The notes below the pieces were generated by a model. That model saw only the letters and a list, made by a program, of their open reading frames with translations. It had not been told where the DNA came from and ran no database searches. From Hymenobacter sp. IS2118 (lineage in GTDB: Bacteria; Bacteroidota; Bacteroidia; Cytophagales; Hymenobacteraceae), in the NCBI RefSeq assembly GCF_000715495.1, contig NZ_JNLX01000123.1, forward strand, positions 1 to 33,606: 33,606 nucleotides of DNA. The letters run 5' to 3'. This document shows positions 13,667 through 22,076 of this stretch, one piece after another; positions within the stretch are counted from its first letter, which is position 1; every line of letters begins with the position of its first letter. A program made the position numbers and the translations under genes.

Positions 13667-15697
13667 CTACTTCACTATCACCAGCTCCACGCGGCGGTTG
13701 AGGCGGCGGGTTTCTTCGCGGGCGTTTGAAAACTTGGGCTTCGTGCCCCCGAAACCCACGGTGCTGATGCGGTTTTCATCGACGCCGCGGCCCACGAGGT
13801 AGCGCTTCACCTCGGTCACCCGGTCTTCGGAGAGCTGCTGGTTTTTGTCGGCCGGACCCACGTTGTCGGTATGGCCTTCGAGGCGGACTTCGGTGGCCGA
13901 GCTGGCTTGCAGGGCAATGGCCAGGCGGTTGAGCTCGGTGTACGATGAGCCCAACAGGCCGGCCTTGCCCTGCGCGAAGATGATGCTGGGCAAATCGATT
14001 TTGGCGCCCACGGCCGCGGGCAGCAGCAGCAAGTCGCGGCGCGGCGAGCCGCTGGCAATCAGCGTGTCGCCCACCGTCAGGAAGCCGCCCCCGGTGGCCG
14101 AGAGATAATATTTGCCCGGCAGCAGCGACATCTGGTAGCCACCCGTGTTGTCGGCCCGGCTGGTGGCGTTGAACTGGATACCTGCCGCGTTGGCCTGCAG
14201 CACGGCTTTCACCACGGCGCCCGGCACCGGCTGTTTGGTGCGGGCATCGAGCACGCGGCCAGTTACAAAGGCGCGGGGCGAGTTTTCGGTAACCACGGCC
14301 ACGGGTGCAGCAGGCAACGAATCGGCCGGCACGGCGCGGCCAGTGCGCCAGATGTCCTTGGTGGCGTTGGCCGTGGGCGACGACGTATAATAGGCCGTTT
14401 TGCCATCGGGCGTCAGGCTCAGGTAGGCGTTGAAGCCGGGGCCGTTCAGAGCCGGACCGAGGTTACGGGGCTCGCTCCAACGAGTCCAGCTGTCGTCGAG
14501 GCGCTGGCTCACAAAAATATCGGCCGAGCCGTAGCCCATGTGGCCGTAGGAGGCGAAATACAGGGTTTTACCATCGGGAGTCAGCCAAGGGGCGAAGTCG
14601 AAGCCCGGTGAATTCAGCACCGGCCCCAGGCTTTTGGGCTCGGAGTAGCCCCGGTTCCCGTCGGGCCGGCTCAGGTAGATGTCATTGCCGCCTTCCGAGT
14701 CGCCGCGCTCCAGCGAGAGCAGCACGATTTGCTCATCCTGCGAAATAAAAAACCCCGAGCCCGGCACGGCAGTGTAGTAACTGGCGACTTTAACGGGCTC
14801 CGGCTTGAAGTTTTTGGTGGGGCCGGCGGTGGCGGCCGTGCGGCTGGCCCGGCTCAGGCCCTCGTCGCGCGAGGTGGCGCCGTCGTAGGTTCCCCGCAGG
14901 TACAGCGTCTGGCCCTCGGCTCCAGCCACGGCCACCACCTCGTTATTCTGGGGCGTGTTGATGGCGTCCAGCCGGGTGGGCGGGCCCCAGGTCTGGCCCT
15001 GGTCGGCGCTCCGGCTCAGCCAGGCGTCGCCCGAATCGGTGTTGCCTTCGGTGTTGCCCGCAAACTTAGTGCGTGCAAAATACAGCGAGTTGCCATCCGG
15101 GCTCAGCAGTGGGTTCACCTCGTTGCCCGGCGAGTTCACCGGGCCGGCCAGCGGCTGCGGCGGGCCAAAAGGCGACGGCCCCTCCAGCACATTGAGGCGC
15201 AGCAGAAACAGGCGCCACTGCTGGCTGGCCCGGCCATTGCCCTTCTGGGCCACCACCGGCGTGCCATTGAACTTGTCGGCTGCGGCCAGCGCGGCACAAC
15301 GGGCCTCACTCTTGTTTTCGAGCTGGTAGCTGCCGGCCGGGCCAGCCGGCACTAGCCGCCACTGCTGCTCGGCGCTGCCCTGAAACGGGCGCTGCACCAG
15401 GGCCATGCCTTCGCCGGCCTTGCCCACAGTGAGGCACTGGGTGCTATGGCGCGCCTCAATGCGGTAATACTCGCTGCCCGCCCGCAGGGGCACAAAGCGC
15501 CATTGCTGACTGGGCGCGTGCGTGAACTCCCACTGCACGGCCGCTGCCCCGCTGGCGATACTGGCGCTAGTTATATCCAAGCTCCGGCCGCTGCCGCGGT
15601 TAATCAATCCATAATAAGCCCGTTCATCGGGCACGAAAGAATCTTGGGCTTGGGCAAAAAAAGGTAGCAGCAAAAACAGCGAAAGCAGTCGGAACAT
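13667..15697 (-). CDS. Ricin-lectin/PD40/OmpA-like envelope protein
   Basis: A 676-residue exported protein that probably anchors to peptidoglycan and binds carbohydrate. The ATG at 15697 gives the signal peptide MFRLLSLFLLLPFFAQAQ; the upstream extension is not signal-like. Domains in order: a ricin-type beta-trefoil with three QxW repeats (QQWRFV, QQWRLV, QQWRLF, about 25-165); PD40/TolB-type propeller repeats (NPLLSPDGNSLYFART, PWLTPDGKTLYFASYG, AYLSLTPDGKTAYYTS, about 190-440); a carboxypeptidase regulatory-like Ig domain (VTGRVLDARTKQPVPGAVVK); and a C-terminal OmpA domain (RLEGHTDNVG, NQQLSEDRVTEVKRYLVGRG, ISTVGFGGTKP, NRRVELVIVK). The PD40-CarboxypepD-OmpA order is common in Bacteroidota outer-membrane proteins; the N-terminal lectin is the less usual addition. 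It is a single gene with repeat elements on both sides. Confidence 0.93.
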   Translation of the reverse strand: MFRLLSLFLLLPFFAQAQDSFVPDERAYYGLINRGSGRSLDITSASIASGAAAVQWEFTHAPSQQWRFVPLRAGSEYYRIEARHSTQCLTVGKAGEGMALVQRPFQGSAEQQWRLVPAGPAGSYQLENKSEARCAALAAADKFNGTPVVAQKGNGRASQQWRLFLLRLNVLEGPSPFGPPQPLAGPVNSPGNEVNPLLSPDGNSLYFARTKFAGNTEGNTDSGDAWLSRSADQGQTWGPPTRLDAINTPQNNEVVAVAGAEGQTLYLRGTYDGATSRDEGLSRASRTAATAGPTKNFKPEPVKVASYYTAVPGSGFFISQDEQIVLLSLERGDSEGGNDIYLSRPDGNRGYSEPKSLGPVLNSPGFDFAPWLTPDGKTLYFASYGHMGYGSADIFVSQRLDDSWTRWSEPRNLGPALNGPGFNAYLSLTPDGKTAYYTSSPTANATKDIWRTGRAVPADSLPAAPVAVVTENSPRAFVTGRVLDARTKQPVPGAVVKAVLQANAAGIQFNATSRADNTGGYQMSLLPGKYYLSATGGGFLTVGDTLIASGSPRRDLLLLPAAVGAKIDLPSIIFAQGKAGLLGSSYTELNRLAIALQASSATEVRLEGHTDNVGPADKNQQLSEDRVTEVKRYLVGRGVDENRISTVGFGGTKPKFSNAREETRRLNRRVELVIVK

Positions 15698-15788
15698 CAG
15701 TGGGGGCGCGCAAAAAGCAAGCGCGCGTGGGTGAACGGTGCAAAAGAACGGCGGGAAAGGCGAAAGGCATCCGGCGCCGTGATAACGC

Positions 15789-15814
15789 AAAAGAGGCGCA
15801 ATACCTTGCGCCTC
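15789..15814 (-). terminator. Probable terminator of the amidohydrolase operon
   Basis: GAGGCGCAA/TTGCGCCTC is a perfect 9-bp stem (15793-15801/15806-15814) with a 4-base loop, followed on the minus strand by TTTT. It lies 220 bases after the amidohydrolase stop at 16034 and 96 bases before the next minus-strand start, so it could end the operon or attenuate the OmpA-like gene. Confidence 0.55.
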
Positions 15815-15864
15815 CTCGCAGAATTAGCATGACGCAGCACGGGCGCTGCGGGTTGCGGCGATTC

Positions 15865-16001
15865 AGGCGTCAACCTCACCCCCTAGCCCCCTCTCCAAAA
15901 AAGAGGGGGGACTAGCTTTTAGCCTTAATTCTTGATTGCTAATTTCTTAGGAATAATTCTAGTCCCCCCTCCCCTGCGGAGAGGGGGTGAGGTCAACGCC
16001 T
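15865..16001. repeat. Composite inverted repeat with CCTCACCCCCTAGCCCCCTC motif
   Basis: The outer arms (15865-15896 and 15978-16001) begin AGGCGT and contain CCTCACCCCCT; they are inverted copies, the left one longer by about 8 bases. The inner arms GAGGGGGGACTAG (15903-15915) and its perfect complement (15959-15971) flank an AT-rich loop. This G/C-run motif is a widespread intergenic repeat in several bacterial phyla. It fills most of the 336-base gap between the OmpA-like and amidohydrolase genes; nothing protein-like was seen there. Confidence 0.8.
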
Positions 16002-16033
16002 GGGCACGACCACACAACCAAACTGCAATCCCC

Positions 16034-17353
16034 CTACTGCCCGTATTTGCTCCGAAACTTCTTCGCCAGATACGTCTGCTTGTTTTCGAGCGAGATGTTG
16101 CGGCCGTCGATAAAGGCCCGTGAGACGGCGTTGGTGCGCATGTCGAGTAGGTCGCCCTTGCTGAGGACGAGGGTGGCGCTTTTGCCGGCTTCCAGCGTGC
16201 CGTAGTCTTTGTCGATGCCCATAATCTGGGCGGTGGTGAGGGTAACGGCCGTCAGGGCCTGCTCTTTGGTGAGGCCGAAGGCGACGGCGGTGCCGGCCAC
16301 AAACGCCAGGTTGCGCGAGCCGGCCGTTTCCTGGTCGCCCTGGTAATCGAGGCAGAAACGGATGCCGGCGGCCTGTAGCTGCGCGGGCAGCTTGTAGGGC
16401 TGGTCGTAGTCGTCGGCGTCGCGGCGGGGCAGGGCGTGAATGCGCGATACCACCACGCTCACGTCGTTCTGCTTCAGGAAGTCGAGCACCATCCAGGCAT
16501 CGCGGGCGCCGACTACGGCTATTTTCTGCGCGCCCATGCGCCGGGCAAACCGGACCGACTCGATGATTTCCTTGCCGTAGTCGGCGTGCAGGTACAGGGT
16601 TTTCGTACCGTCGAAAACCCCGGCCAGCGAAGCCAGCAGCAGGTTTTCGGGGCGGCCGGCGGGCAGCTGGCGGTAGGCGCTGGCCTGGCCAAAAAGCTGT
16701 TCCAGGTCGCGCAGCTGGGTTTCGCGGGCTTTCTGGCGGCGGTCCAGCACGGCGGCATCGTCGTTGGGGCTGAGGCGGAACACCATGGCGGGCCAGGTCA
16801 GGTGCTGGCCTTCGTCGGCGCGCACCACGGCATCTTCCCAGTTCCAGGCATCGAGCTGCACCACGCTGCTTTGGCCGCTCAGCAGGCGGCCGCGCGGAGT
16901 GGGCTGGGCCAGCAGCACGCCATTGGTACGTACGGTGGGCAGCACGTCCGAATCGGTGTTGTAGGCGATGAGGGCCCGCACGTGGGGGTTCAGCAGGCCC
17001 ACTTCCTCCTCGTCCACGGTGGCCCGGATGGCTTCTACCTCCGTGAGGCCCAGGGTGGTATTGGGCACTATCAGCCCCGGATATACTTCCTGCCCGGCGG
17101 CCTCAATGGTTTCGTAGCCGGCCCGGTCGGCCGTGAACCCGGCGGCGGGGCCGGCGTAGGTCAGGCGGCCTTTGTCGAACGCCACCGCGGCATTGGGCAC
17201 CACAGTGCCGTTGCCCACGTGCAGCGTGGCGCCCGTGATGAGCACCGGCCGGGATTGCGCCGGAGCGGGCGCGGGCACTTGGGCCAGGGCGGCGCTGGCG
17301 GCGGCGAGGGAAGGGAGCAGCAAGGCCAGGCAACGAAGCGAGAAGAAAGGCAT
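16034..17353 (-). CDS. Secreted amidohydrolase-like protein lacking the HxH motif
   Basis: A 439-residue protein of the amidohydrolase superfamily (imidazolonepropionase-like), exported by the signal peptide at residues 1-25 (LALLLPSLAAASAALAQ). The ATG at 17353 is chosen because the long upstream extension to 17671 overlaps the preceding gene and has no signal character. The beta-sandwich and barrel start are clear (VLITGATLHVGNGTVVPNAA, then QEVYPGLIVPNTTLGL). Where active members have PGxIDxHxH, this protein has PGLIVPNTT: Asn98 and Thr100 stand at the two histidine positions. The C-terminus is normal (ALTAVTLTTAQIMGIDKDYG, TLEAGKSATLVLSKGDLLDM). It is the second gene of a pair, 157 bases after a 1043-residue amidohydrolase. 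It may be a non-catalytic partner; this is inferred. Confidence 0.85.
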   Translation of the reverse strand: MPFFSLRCLALLLPSLAAASAALAQVPAPAPAQSRPVLITGATLHVGNGTVVPNAAVAFDKGRLTYAGPAAGFTADRAGYETIEAAGQEVYPGLIVPNTTLGLTEVEAIRATVDEEEVGLLNPHVRALIAYNTDSDVLPTVRTNGVLLAQPTPRGRLLSGQSSVVQLDAWNWEDAVVRADEGQHLTWPAMVFRLSPNDDAAVLDRRQKARETQLRDLEQLFGQASAYRQLPAGRPENLLLASLAGVFDGTKTLYLHADYGKEIIESVRFARRMGAQKIAVVGARDAWMVLDFLKQNDVSVVVSRIHALPRRDADDYDQPYKLPAQLQAAGIRFCLDYQGDQETAGSRNLAFVAGTAVAFGLTKEQALTAVTLTTAQIMGIDKDYGTLEAGKSATLVLSKGDLLDMRTNAVSRAFIDGRNISLENKQTYLAKKFRSKYGQ

Positions 17354-17410
17354 AAATATGATTTTTCGACCAAACCAGCCAGTGTCTGGAGGCGGGGTTA
17401 TGAGGGGGTA

Positions 17411-17454
17411 GGTGTACGGAAGGTGTACGGAAGGCGGCTTGAAGGCGGCCGGAA
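17411..17454. repeat. Four tandem 11-bp units in the amidohydrolase intergenic gap
   Basis: GGTGTACGGAA occurs twice back to back (17411-17432), followed by two degenerate units GGCGGCTTGAA and GGCGGCCGGAA (17433-17454). They lie between the stop of the large and the start of the small amidohydrolase gene, about 60-100 bases before the latter. The 11-base period is close to one DNA helical turn. Confidence 0.7.
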
Positions 17455-17510
17455 GGCAAATTGCACTGTGACGGGGTGCTGAGCGGTGTGCCCGGCGCAG
17501 TGTGGTGCCC

Positions 17511-20500
17511 CTACTGCGCGGTTTCTTTTTCCTGGCCCAGGGTGTCGCAGTGCCACAGGCCCTGCGCTTTGCCAGCGGCGGCCTGCGTGGGGGCGCCGCC
17601 CTTTTTGGCCGCCAGCATGGCTTGCACAATGCGCTGCCGCTCCTGCTGCATACCGGCGCGCAGGGCGGCATCGGCGGTCAGGCTGAATAGCTCGCGGCCG
17701 TCCACAAACGTGTATTCGGGCTTGGCGTAGATGCTGAGCGGGTTGTCGTTCCAGAGCACCACGTCGGCGTCCTTGCCTTCCTTGATGGAACCCATGCTGG
17801 CATCGAGATGCAGCATTTTGGCCGGGTTGATGGTAATGAGGCGCAGGGCTTCTTCCTCGCTCAGGCCGCCGTATTTCACGGTTTTGGCGGCTTCCTGGTT
17901 GAGGCGGCGGCTCATTTCGGCGTCGTCGGAGTTGATGGCCACGTTCAGCCCGGCCCGCGTCATGATGGCGGCATTGTAGGGAATGGCGTCGCGCACCTCG
18001 TTCTTATAAGCCCACCAATCCGAAAACGTGCTGGCGTTCACGCCGTGGGCCTTCATTTTGTCGGCCACCTTGTAGCCTTCCAGAATATGGGTGAAAGTGT
18101 TTACCTGGAAACCCAGCCGGTCAGCCACGTCCAGCAGCATGTTGATTTCGCTCTGCACGTAGCTGTGGCAGGTAATGAAGCGCTGGCGGTTCAGGATTTC
18201 GACCAGGGCGTCCAGCTCCAGGTCGCGGCGCGGGCCTTCGGCTTTCTGCTGCTTGCTTTTACCGAGCTTGTTGTAAGCGGCCATTTCCTTTTCGTATTCC
18301 CTGGCGCGGGTGAAGGCGTCCACGAACACCTGCTCGGTGCCCATGCGGGTTTGCGGGAAGCGCAGCACGTTCAGCTCGCCCCAGTTGCTTTGCTTCACGT
18401 TTTCGCCCAGGGCAAACTTGATGAAGCCCGGCGCGCCCGCAATCTGCATGGCTTCGGGCGTGGCGCCCCAGCGCATTTTCACCAGCGCCGACTGCCCGCC
18501 GATGGGGTTGGCCGAGCCGTGCAGCAGCTGCGCGGCCACCACCCCGCCGGCCAGGTCGCGGTAGATGCCCACGTCCTCGTTGTCCACCACGTCGCCGATG
18601 CGCACCTCGCTGGTCACGGCCTGGGTGCCCTCGTTCACGCCCCCGCCCACGGCAATGTGTGAGTGCTCGTCGATAATGCCCGGCGAGAGGTGTTTGCCGG
18701 TACCGTCGATGCTGCGGCCGCCCTTGGGCAGCGCCAGGTTCTTGCCGATTCTCGAGATTTTACCGTTCACCAGCAGCACATCGGTATTCTCCAGCTTGCC
18801 GGCGGCCTCGCTGGTCCACACCGTAGCGTTTTTGATGAGGGTGGTTTGCTGGCCGGGGATTTCGGCCCGGCCGTAGGCGGCGAAGGGGAAAATAACACTG
18901 CCCAGCACCGGCGGCGGCGTCACCTTGGCCGAATCGCGCTTGGCGGCGCGGCTGGCCGCTTCCAGACGCACGGCGCGCCACTTCACGGGCGTGCCATTGG
19001 CCAGCAGGCCATCGCCCTGAAACACCCGGCCCTCCTGCGTGTAGTAGCCGCTTAAACGCACGGCACCTTCGGGGAGGGTTGAGTTTTGAGGGTTAGGGGT
19101 TGAGTTAACGGGCGTTTTGTTGCCGGCTTCCTTTTTCCCTTTTCCGGCCTTGTCTTTGGGGTTAAATACTATCGTGGCGAGGTCACTGGTTACGGTCACG
19201 CTGCCTTTGATGGTATCGCCGGCGGTGGGCACGATTTTCAGCTCCGGCGCTTCGGGCTTGCCCTGAATCAGGAACCGGCCTTCGGGCTGCTCCCCGATTT
19301 TGAGGCTGTACACGCCCCGGTAGTCGGCCGGCACGGTGCTCAGCTGGTAGCGTTCGCCCTGCACCCAGTTGTCGAGCAGCACGTTGTCGTCGGCCAGCAG
19401 GCGGGCCGAGCACACGATAAAGTTGGCTTCCATGCCGGGCCGGAGGGCGCCGATGCGGTTCTGGGCGCGCAGCAGGCGGGCGGGCGTATCGGTGAGGGCG
19501 CGCAGAGCGGCGGTTTCGCTCAGGCCGTACTGCACAGCTTTGCGCAGGTTGGGCAAAAACTTCTTTTTGTCCTTGAGGTCGGCTGCCGTGAGCACAAACG
19601 GCACGCCGGCCTGGCTGAGGCGGGCGGCGTTGGCGGGCGCCAGCTCCCAGTGCTTCAGGTCTTCGAGCGGAATGCGCAGCGCGTCGTACACGTCCTCCAC
19701 GTTGTAGGCATCGGGGAAGTTGAGGGCCAGCACGAAAGTAGCGCCGGTGCTTTTCAGGTCGTTGAGGCGCTGGTATTCATCGCCCCGACCCTTGATGATG
19801 TACTGCTGGCCGGCCTCGTCGCCCACCTTATCCGCCCGCAGCGCCGAAAGCTTGTCGCTGACCTGGAAAATAGCCGGCAGGGCTTTTTGCTGCGTCAGGG
19901 CCTGGAGCGAGAGGTTCTGCTCGCGGCGCGGGTTGCGCTGGTTCCACTGCGCGTCGAGGTAAGTTTGGCGGAGTAGGGCGATGCTGCCCATGAGCGAGCC
20001 AGGGTAGTCCTGGGTGCTGCTGCCTTTATCGAAGGAAAGCCCGGTAGCCGCTTTTTCCAGCAGCATCACCTCGTTTTCGCGGCGGTTGGTGTTCAGGCTC
20101 ACCAGGGCGCCCGTGCCGCGCATGATGCCATCGGCCTGCTGGGTGAGCACGGCGCCGAAGCCCAGGGCGCGGTAGGCGGCGGCCTGCTCGCTGTTGATTT
20201 TGAACTGCTCGGCCGCGTTCACCTCCGGATGAATGGCCTGGTTCCAGTTGTAGGCGCCGGGTTTCTGGCTCTCAAACTGCGGGCCATTGCGCCGGCCCTG
20301 GCGCTCGGCCGGCTTCATCTCGGGCACGCCGTAGCTGGTGTACACGTCCACAAAGCCGGGGTAGATGAACTTGCCGCGCAGGTCCTGCACCACGGCGCCG
20401 GCCGGAATTTTCACGCTGCCCGCCGGGCCGGCCGCCACCACCTTGCCGTCCTGCACCAGCAGCGTGGCGTCGCTGATTTGGGTTTGGTAATCTGTGTAGA

Positions 20501-20642
20501 GCGTGGCGTGGGTGAAGGCAAACGTGCCGGGCCGCTGGTCGGCCACGCCGTTGCGCGGGTAGGTACCGGGTTGGGCCTGGGCGGCGCCGGCCGCGGCTAG
20601 TAGCACGGCCACCAGGGCCATTTCTGAGGAAATTTTCGCCAT
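17511..20642 (-). CDS. Large secreted two-domain amidohydrolase
   Basis: A 1043-residue exported protein (signal peptide MALVAVLLAAAGAAQAQ within residues 8-24) with two amidohydrolase-like halves. The first half (about 40-450) has the fold markers GKFIYPGFVDVYTSYG and ALRALTDTPARLLRAQNRIG but carries Tyr101 and Ser103 in place of the HxH pair. A linker with a Lys/Asn/Pro-rich stretch (about 500-525) follows. The second half (about 615-1000) keeps metal ligands: His660 and His662 in SPGIIDEHSHIAV, His in FITCHSYVQSE, His in VNTFTHILEGY and Asp in AINSDDAEMS, plus LRLITINPAKMLHLDASMGS and IKEGKDADVVLWNDNP. Two-domain proteins of this type beside a smaller homologue are common in Bacteroidota; the substrate is unknown (a peptide- or imide-like amide is possible). 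It is divergent from a serine hydrolase gene with a shared 135-base spacer. Confidence 0.9.
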   Translation of the reverse strand: MAKISSEMALVAVLLAAAGAAQAQPGTYPRNGVADQRPGTFAFTHATLYTDYQTQISDATLLVQDGKVVAAGPAGSVKIPAGAVVQDLRGKFIYPGFVDVYTSYGVPEMKPAERQGRRNGPQFESQKPGAYNWNQAIHPEVNAAEQFKINSEQAAAYRALGFGAVLTQQADGIMRGTGALVSLNTNRRENEVMLLEKAATGLSFDKGSSTQDYPGSLMGSIALLRQTYLDAQWNQRNPRREQNLSLQALTQQKALPAIFQVSDKLSALRADKVGDEAGQQYIIKGRGDEYQRLNDLKSTGATFVLALNFPDAYNVEDVYDALRIPLEDLKHWELAPANAARLSQAGVPFVLTAADLKDKKKFLPNLRKAVQYGLSETAALRALTDTPARLLRAQNRIGALRPGMEANFIVCSARLLADDNVLLDNWVQGERYQLSTVPADYRGVYSLKIGEQPEGRFLIQGKPEAPELKIVPTAGDTIKGSVTVTSDLATIVFNPKDKAGKGKKEAGNKTPVNSTPNPQNSTLPEGAVRLSGYYTQEGRVFQGDGLLANGTPVKWRAVRLEAASRAAKRDSAKVTPPPVLGSVIFPFAAYGRAEIPGQQTTLIKNATVWTSEAAGKLENTDVLLVNGKISRIGKNLALPKGGRSIDGTGKHLSPGIIDEHSHIAVGGGVNEGTQAVTSEVRIGDVVDNEDVGIYRDLAGGVVAAQLLHGSANPIGGQSALVKMRWGATPEAMQIAGAPGFIKFALGENVKQSNWGELNVLRFPQTRMGTEQVFVDAFTRAREYEKEMAAYNKLGKSKQQKAEGPRRDLELDALVEILNRQRFITCHSYVQSEINMLLDVADRLGFQVNTFTHILEGYKVADKMKAHGVNASTFSDWWAYKNEVRDAIPYNAAIMTRAGLNVAINSDDAEMSRRLNQEAAKTVKYGGLSEEEALRLITINPAKMLHLDASMGSIKEGKDADVVLWNDNPLSIYAKPEYTFVDGRELFSLTADAALRAGMQQERQRIVQAMLAAKKGGAPTQAAAGKAQGLWHCDTLGQEKETAQ

Positions 20643-20747
20643 ATAAAAACAGACTATTGCAAGCCAGACCGGCTGAGAAACACCACAAACTGTGCGGTGC
20701 CGAAACCAAATGTACTACCAGCATCTGAGCACCTTGTCAAAAGGCGC

Positions 20748-20755
20748 TATTTTTG
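20748..20755 (+). promoter_or_regulatory. -7 box of the serine hydrolase gene
   Basis: TATTTTTG is a full match to the Bacteroidota TAnnTTTG element. It lies 22 bases before the GTG at 20778 and downstream of the alternative GTG at 20697, and thus supports the shorter protein. No good -33 TTG is present at 18-21 bases upstream. Confidence 0.45.
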
Positions 20756-20777
20756 GCTTCTCTCCTATTTTCTGCTC

Positions 20778-21941
20778 GTGCGCCCTTCGTTTATTCCCGC
20801 TTTTTTCGCCGCCGTCAGTGCGGCGCTCCTCTTGGTTTCGCCCGCCGTGCAGGCCCAGGCCGCTCCACCCGACACCACCGGCCTCACCGCGCAGCTACGG
20901 CAGCTGTGGCAGGCGTCCGACTTTCCGGGTTTTGCCGTGGCCGTGGTGCGGCCCGATGGCGTGGTGTACGAGCACGGCTTCGGCTACGCCAACCGGGCCC
21001 GGCAAACCCCTTACACCCCGGCCACGGTGCAGGGCGTGGCCTCGGTGAGCAAAACGCTCATTGGCGTGGCGCTGCTGCAAGCCGCCGCCGCGGGCCAGCT
21101 GCGCCTCGACCAGCCGGTGAACGAGCTGCTGCCCTTCACGGTACACAACCCTTATTTCCCCAACCAGCCCATCACCCTGCGCCAGCTGGCCACCATGACG
21201 GCCGGCCTCACCGACAACCAGCGCTTCTATAGCAAGCGCGCCTACGCCAAAGGCACTACTTCGGCGCTGAGCAGCGAGGAGTACCTGCGCCGCACCCTGA
21301 GCGCCGGCGGCCAGTGGTTCAGCCGCCGCCGGTTTGTGCCCCACGCGCCCGGCACCTACTATGCCTACAGCAACGAAAGCGCCGCTCTGGCTGCCTTGGC
21401 CATCGAAAAAGCCACCGGCCAGTCCTACGCCGAGTTCACGCGCCAGCACATTTTGCAGCCCCTGGGCCTCACCGATTCCGGCTGGAATCAGGCCGAAATC
21501 GATGCCACCAAGCTGGCCACGCTCTACGACGCCAAAGGCAAGGTGGTGCCACCGTACTATACCGTAACCTACCCCGACGGCGGCCTGCTGACCAGCACCC
21601 ACAGCCTGGCCCGCTACCTGCACAGCATCATCAACCCCACCGTCAGCGGGGCGCCCCTGCCTCCGGCCGCCGTCGATTCGCTGCTGAGACCGCAGTTTAC
21701 CACGGGCCGCATGCCCGAGCACCTCGACCCGGCCGAGCCCAACCAGGGCTTGTTCTGGGCGCACCGCCGCAACGGCACCGTGGGCCACACCGGCGGCGAC
21801 TCGGGCATCACCACGTTTCTGTTTTTCGACCCGGTTACCCGCGTGGGCAAGGTTTTCGTCACCAACACCGAAGTGCAAAAAGGCCCGCGTAGCCTGGAGC
21901 AGTTCAAAGCCATCTGGAAACTGCTCGACCAGGTGCACTAA
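20778..21941 (+). CDS. Serine hydrolase of the class C beta-lactamase family
   Basis: A 387-residue exported serine hydrolase (Beta-lactamase PF00144; esterase, DD-peptidase or peptidase relatives). Active-site motifs are complete: SVSK (Ser89, Lys92), Tyr197-Ser-Asn in YAYSNES, and HTGGDSG near the C-terminus. The proposed GTG start at 20778 gives a clean signal peptide (RPSFIPAFFAAVSAALLLVS, cleavage near QAQA). A GTG at 20697 is in frame and adds 27 residues, but the -7 box at 20748-20755 lies after it. Family markers ITLRQLATMTAGL and ILQPLGLTDSGW are present. It diverges from the amidohydrolase operon. Real beta-lactam hydrolysis is not predicted from these motifs alone. Confidence 0.9.
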   Translation: MRPSFIPAFFAAVSAALLLVSPAVQAQAAPPDTTGLTAQLRQLWQASDFPGFAVAVVRPDGVVYEHGFGYANRARQTPYTPATVQGVASVSKTLIGVALLQAAAAGQLRLDQPVNELLPFTVHNPYFPNQPITLRQLATMTAGLTDNQRFYSKRAYAKGTTSALSSEEYLRRTLSAGGQWFSRRRFVPHAPGTYYAYSNESAALAALAIEKATGQSYAEFTRQHILQPLGLTDSGWNQAEIDATKLATLYDAKGKVVPPYYTVTYPDGGLLTSTHSLARYLHSIINPTVSGAPLPPAAVDSLLRPQFTTGRMPEHLDPAEPNQGLFWAHRRNGTVGHTGGDSGITTFLFFDPVTRVGKVFVTNTEVQKGPRSLEQFKAIWKLLDQVH

Positions 21942-21990
21942 CCAGCCGCCGGGCTTTCGCGTAATTGGTCTTTATAGTTGTCAGTTGCTG

Positions 21991-22052
21991 GTTGTCGGTT
22001 GTCGGGCCGAATAATCAACTGCTTTTTGACAAAAAATCTAACAACCGACAAC
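21991..22052. repeat. GTTGTCGGTTGT inverted repeat
   Basis: GTTGTCGGTTGT at 21991-22002 is perfectly repeated inverted at 22041-22052, and the looser words TTGTCAGTTGCTGG and TAATAATCAGCGACTAAC extend the palindrome on each side. It fills the gap between the serine hydrolase and the TUDOR-like gene, and resembles the repeat at 5086-5185. It may act as a terminator for the serine hydrolase. Confidence 0.7.
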
Positions 22053-22076
22053 TAATAATCAGCGACTAACGACACC

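Noticed and set aside
16436..17482. Plus-strand frame of 348 codons opposite the small amidohydrolase
   Set aside because: Antisense shadow; composition and lack of motifs do not support a gene.
16034..17671. Longer form of the small amidohydrolase starting at 17671
   Set aside because: The extra 106 residues overlap the upstream gene by 161 bases, are Arg/Pro/Ala-rich, and precede a perfect signal peptide at the ATG at 17353.
20895..21938. Minus-strand frame of 347 codons opposite the serine hydrolase
   Set aside because: Antisense shadow of a gene with complete SxxK, YSN and HTG motifs.
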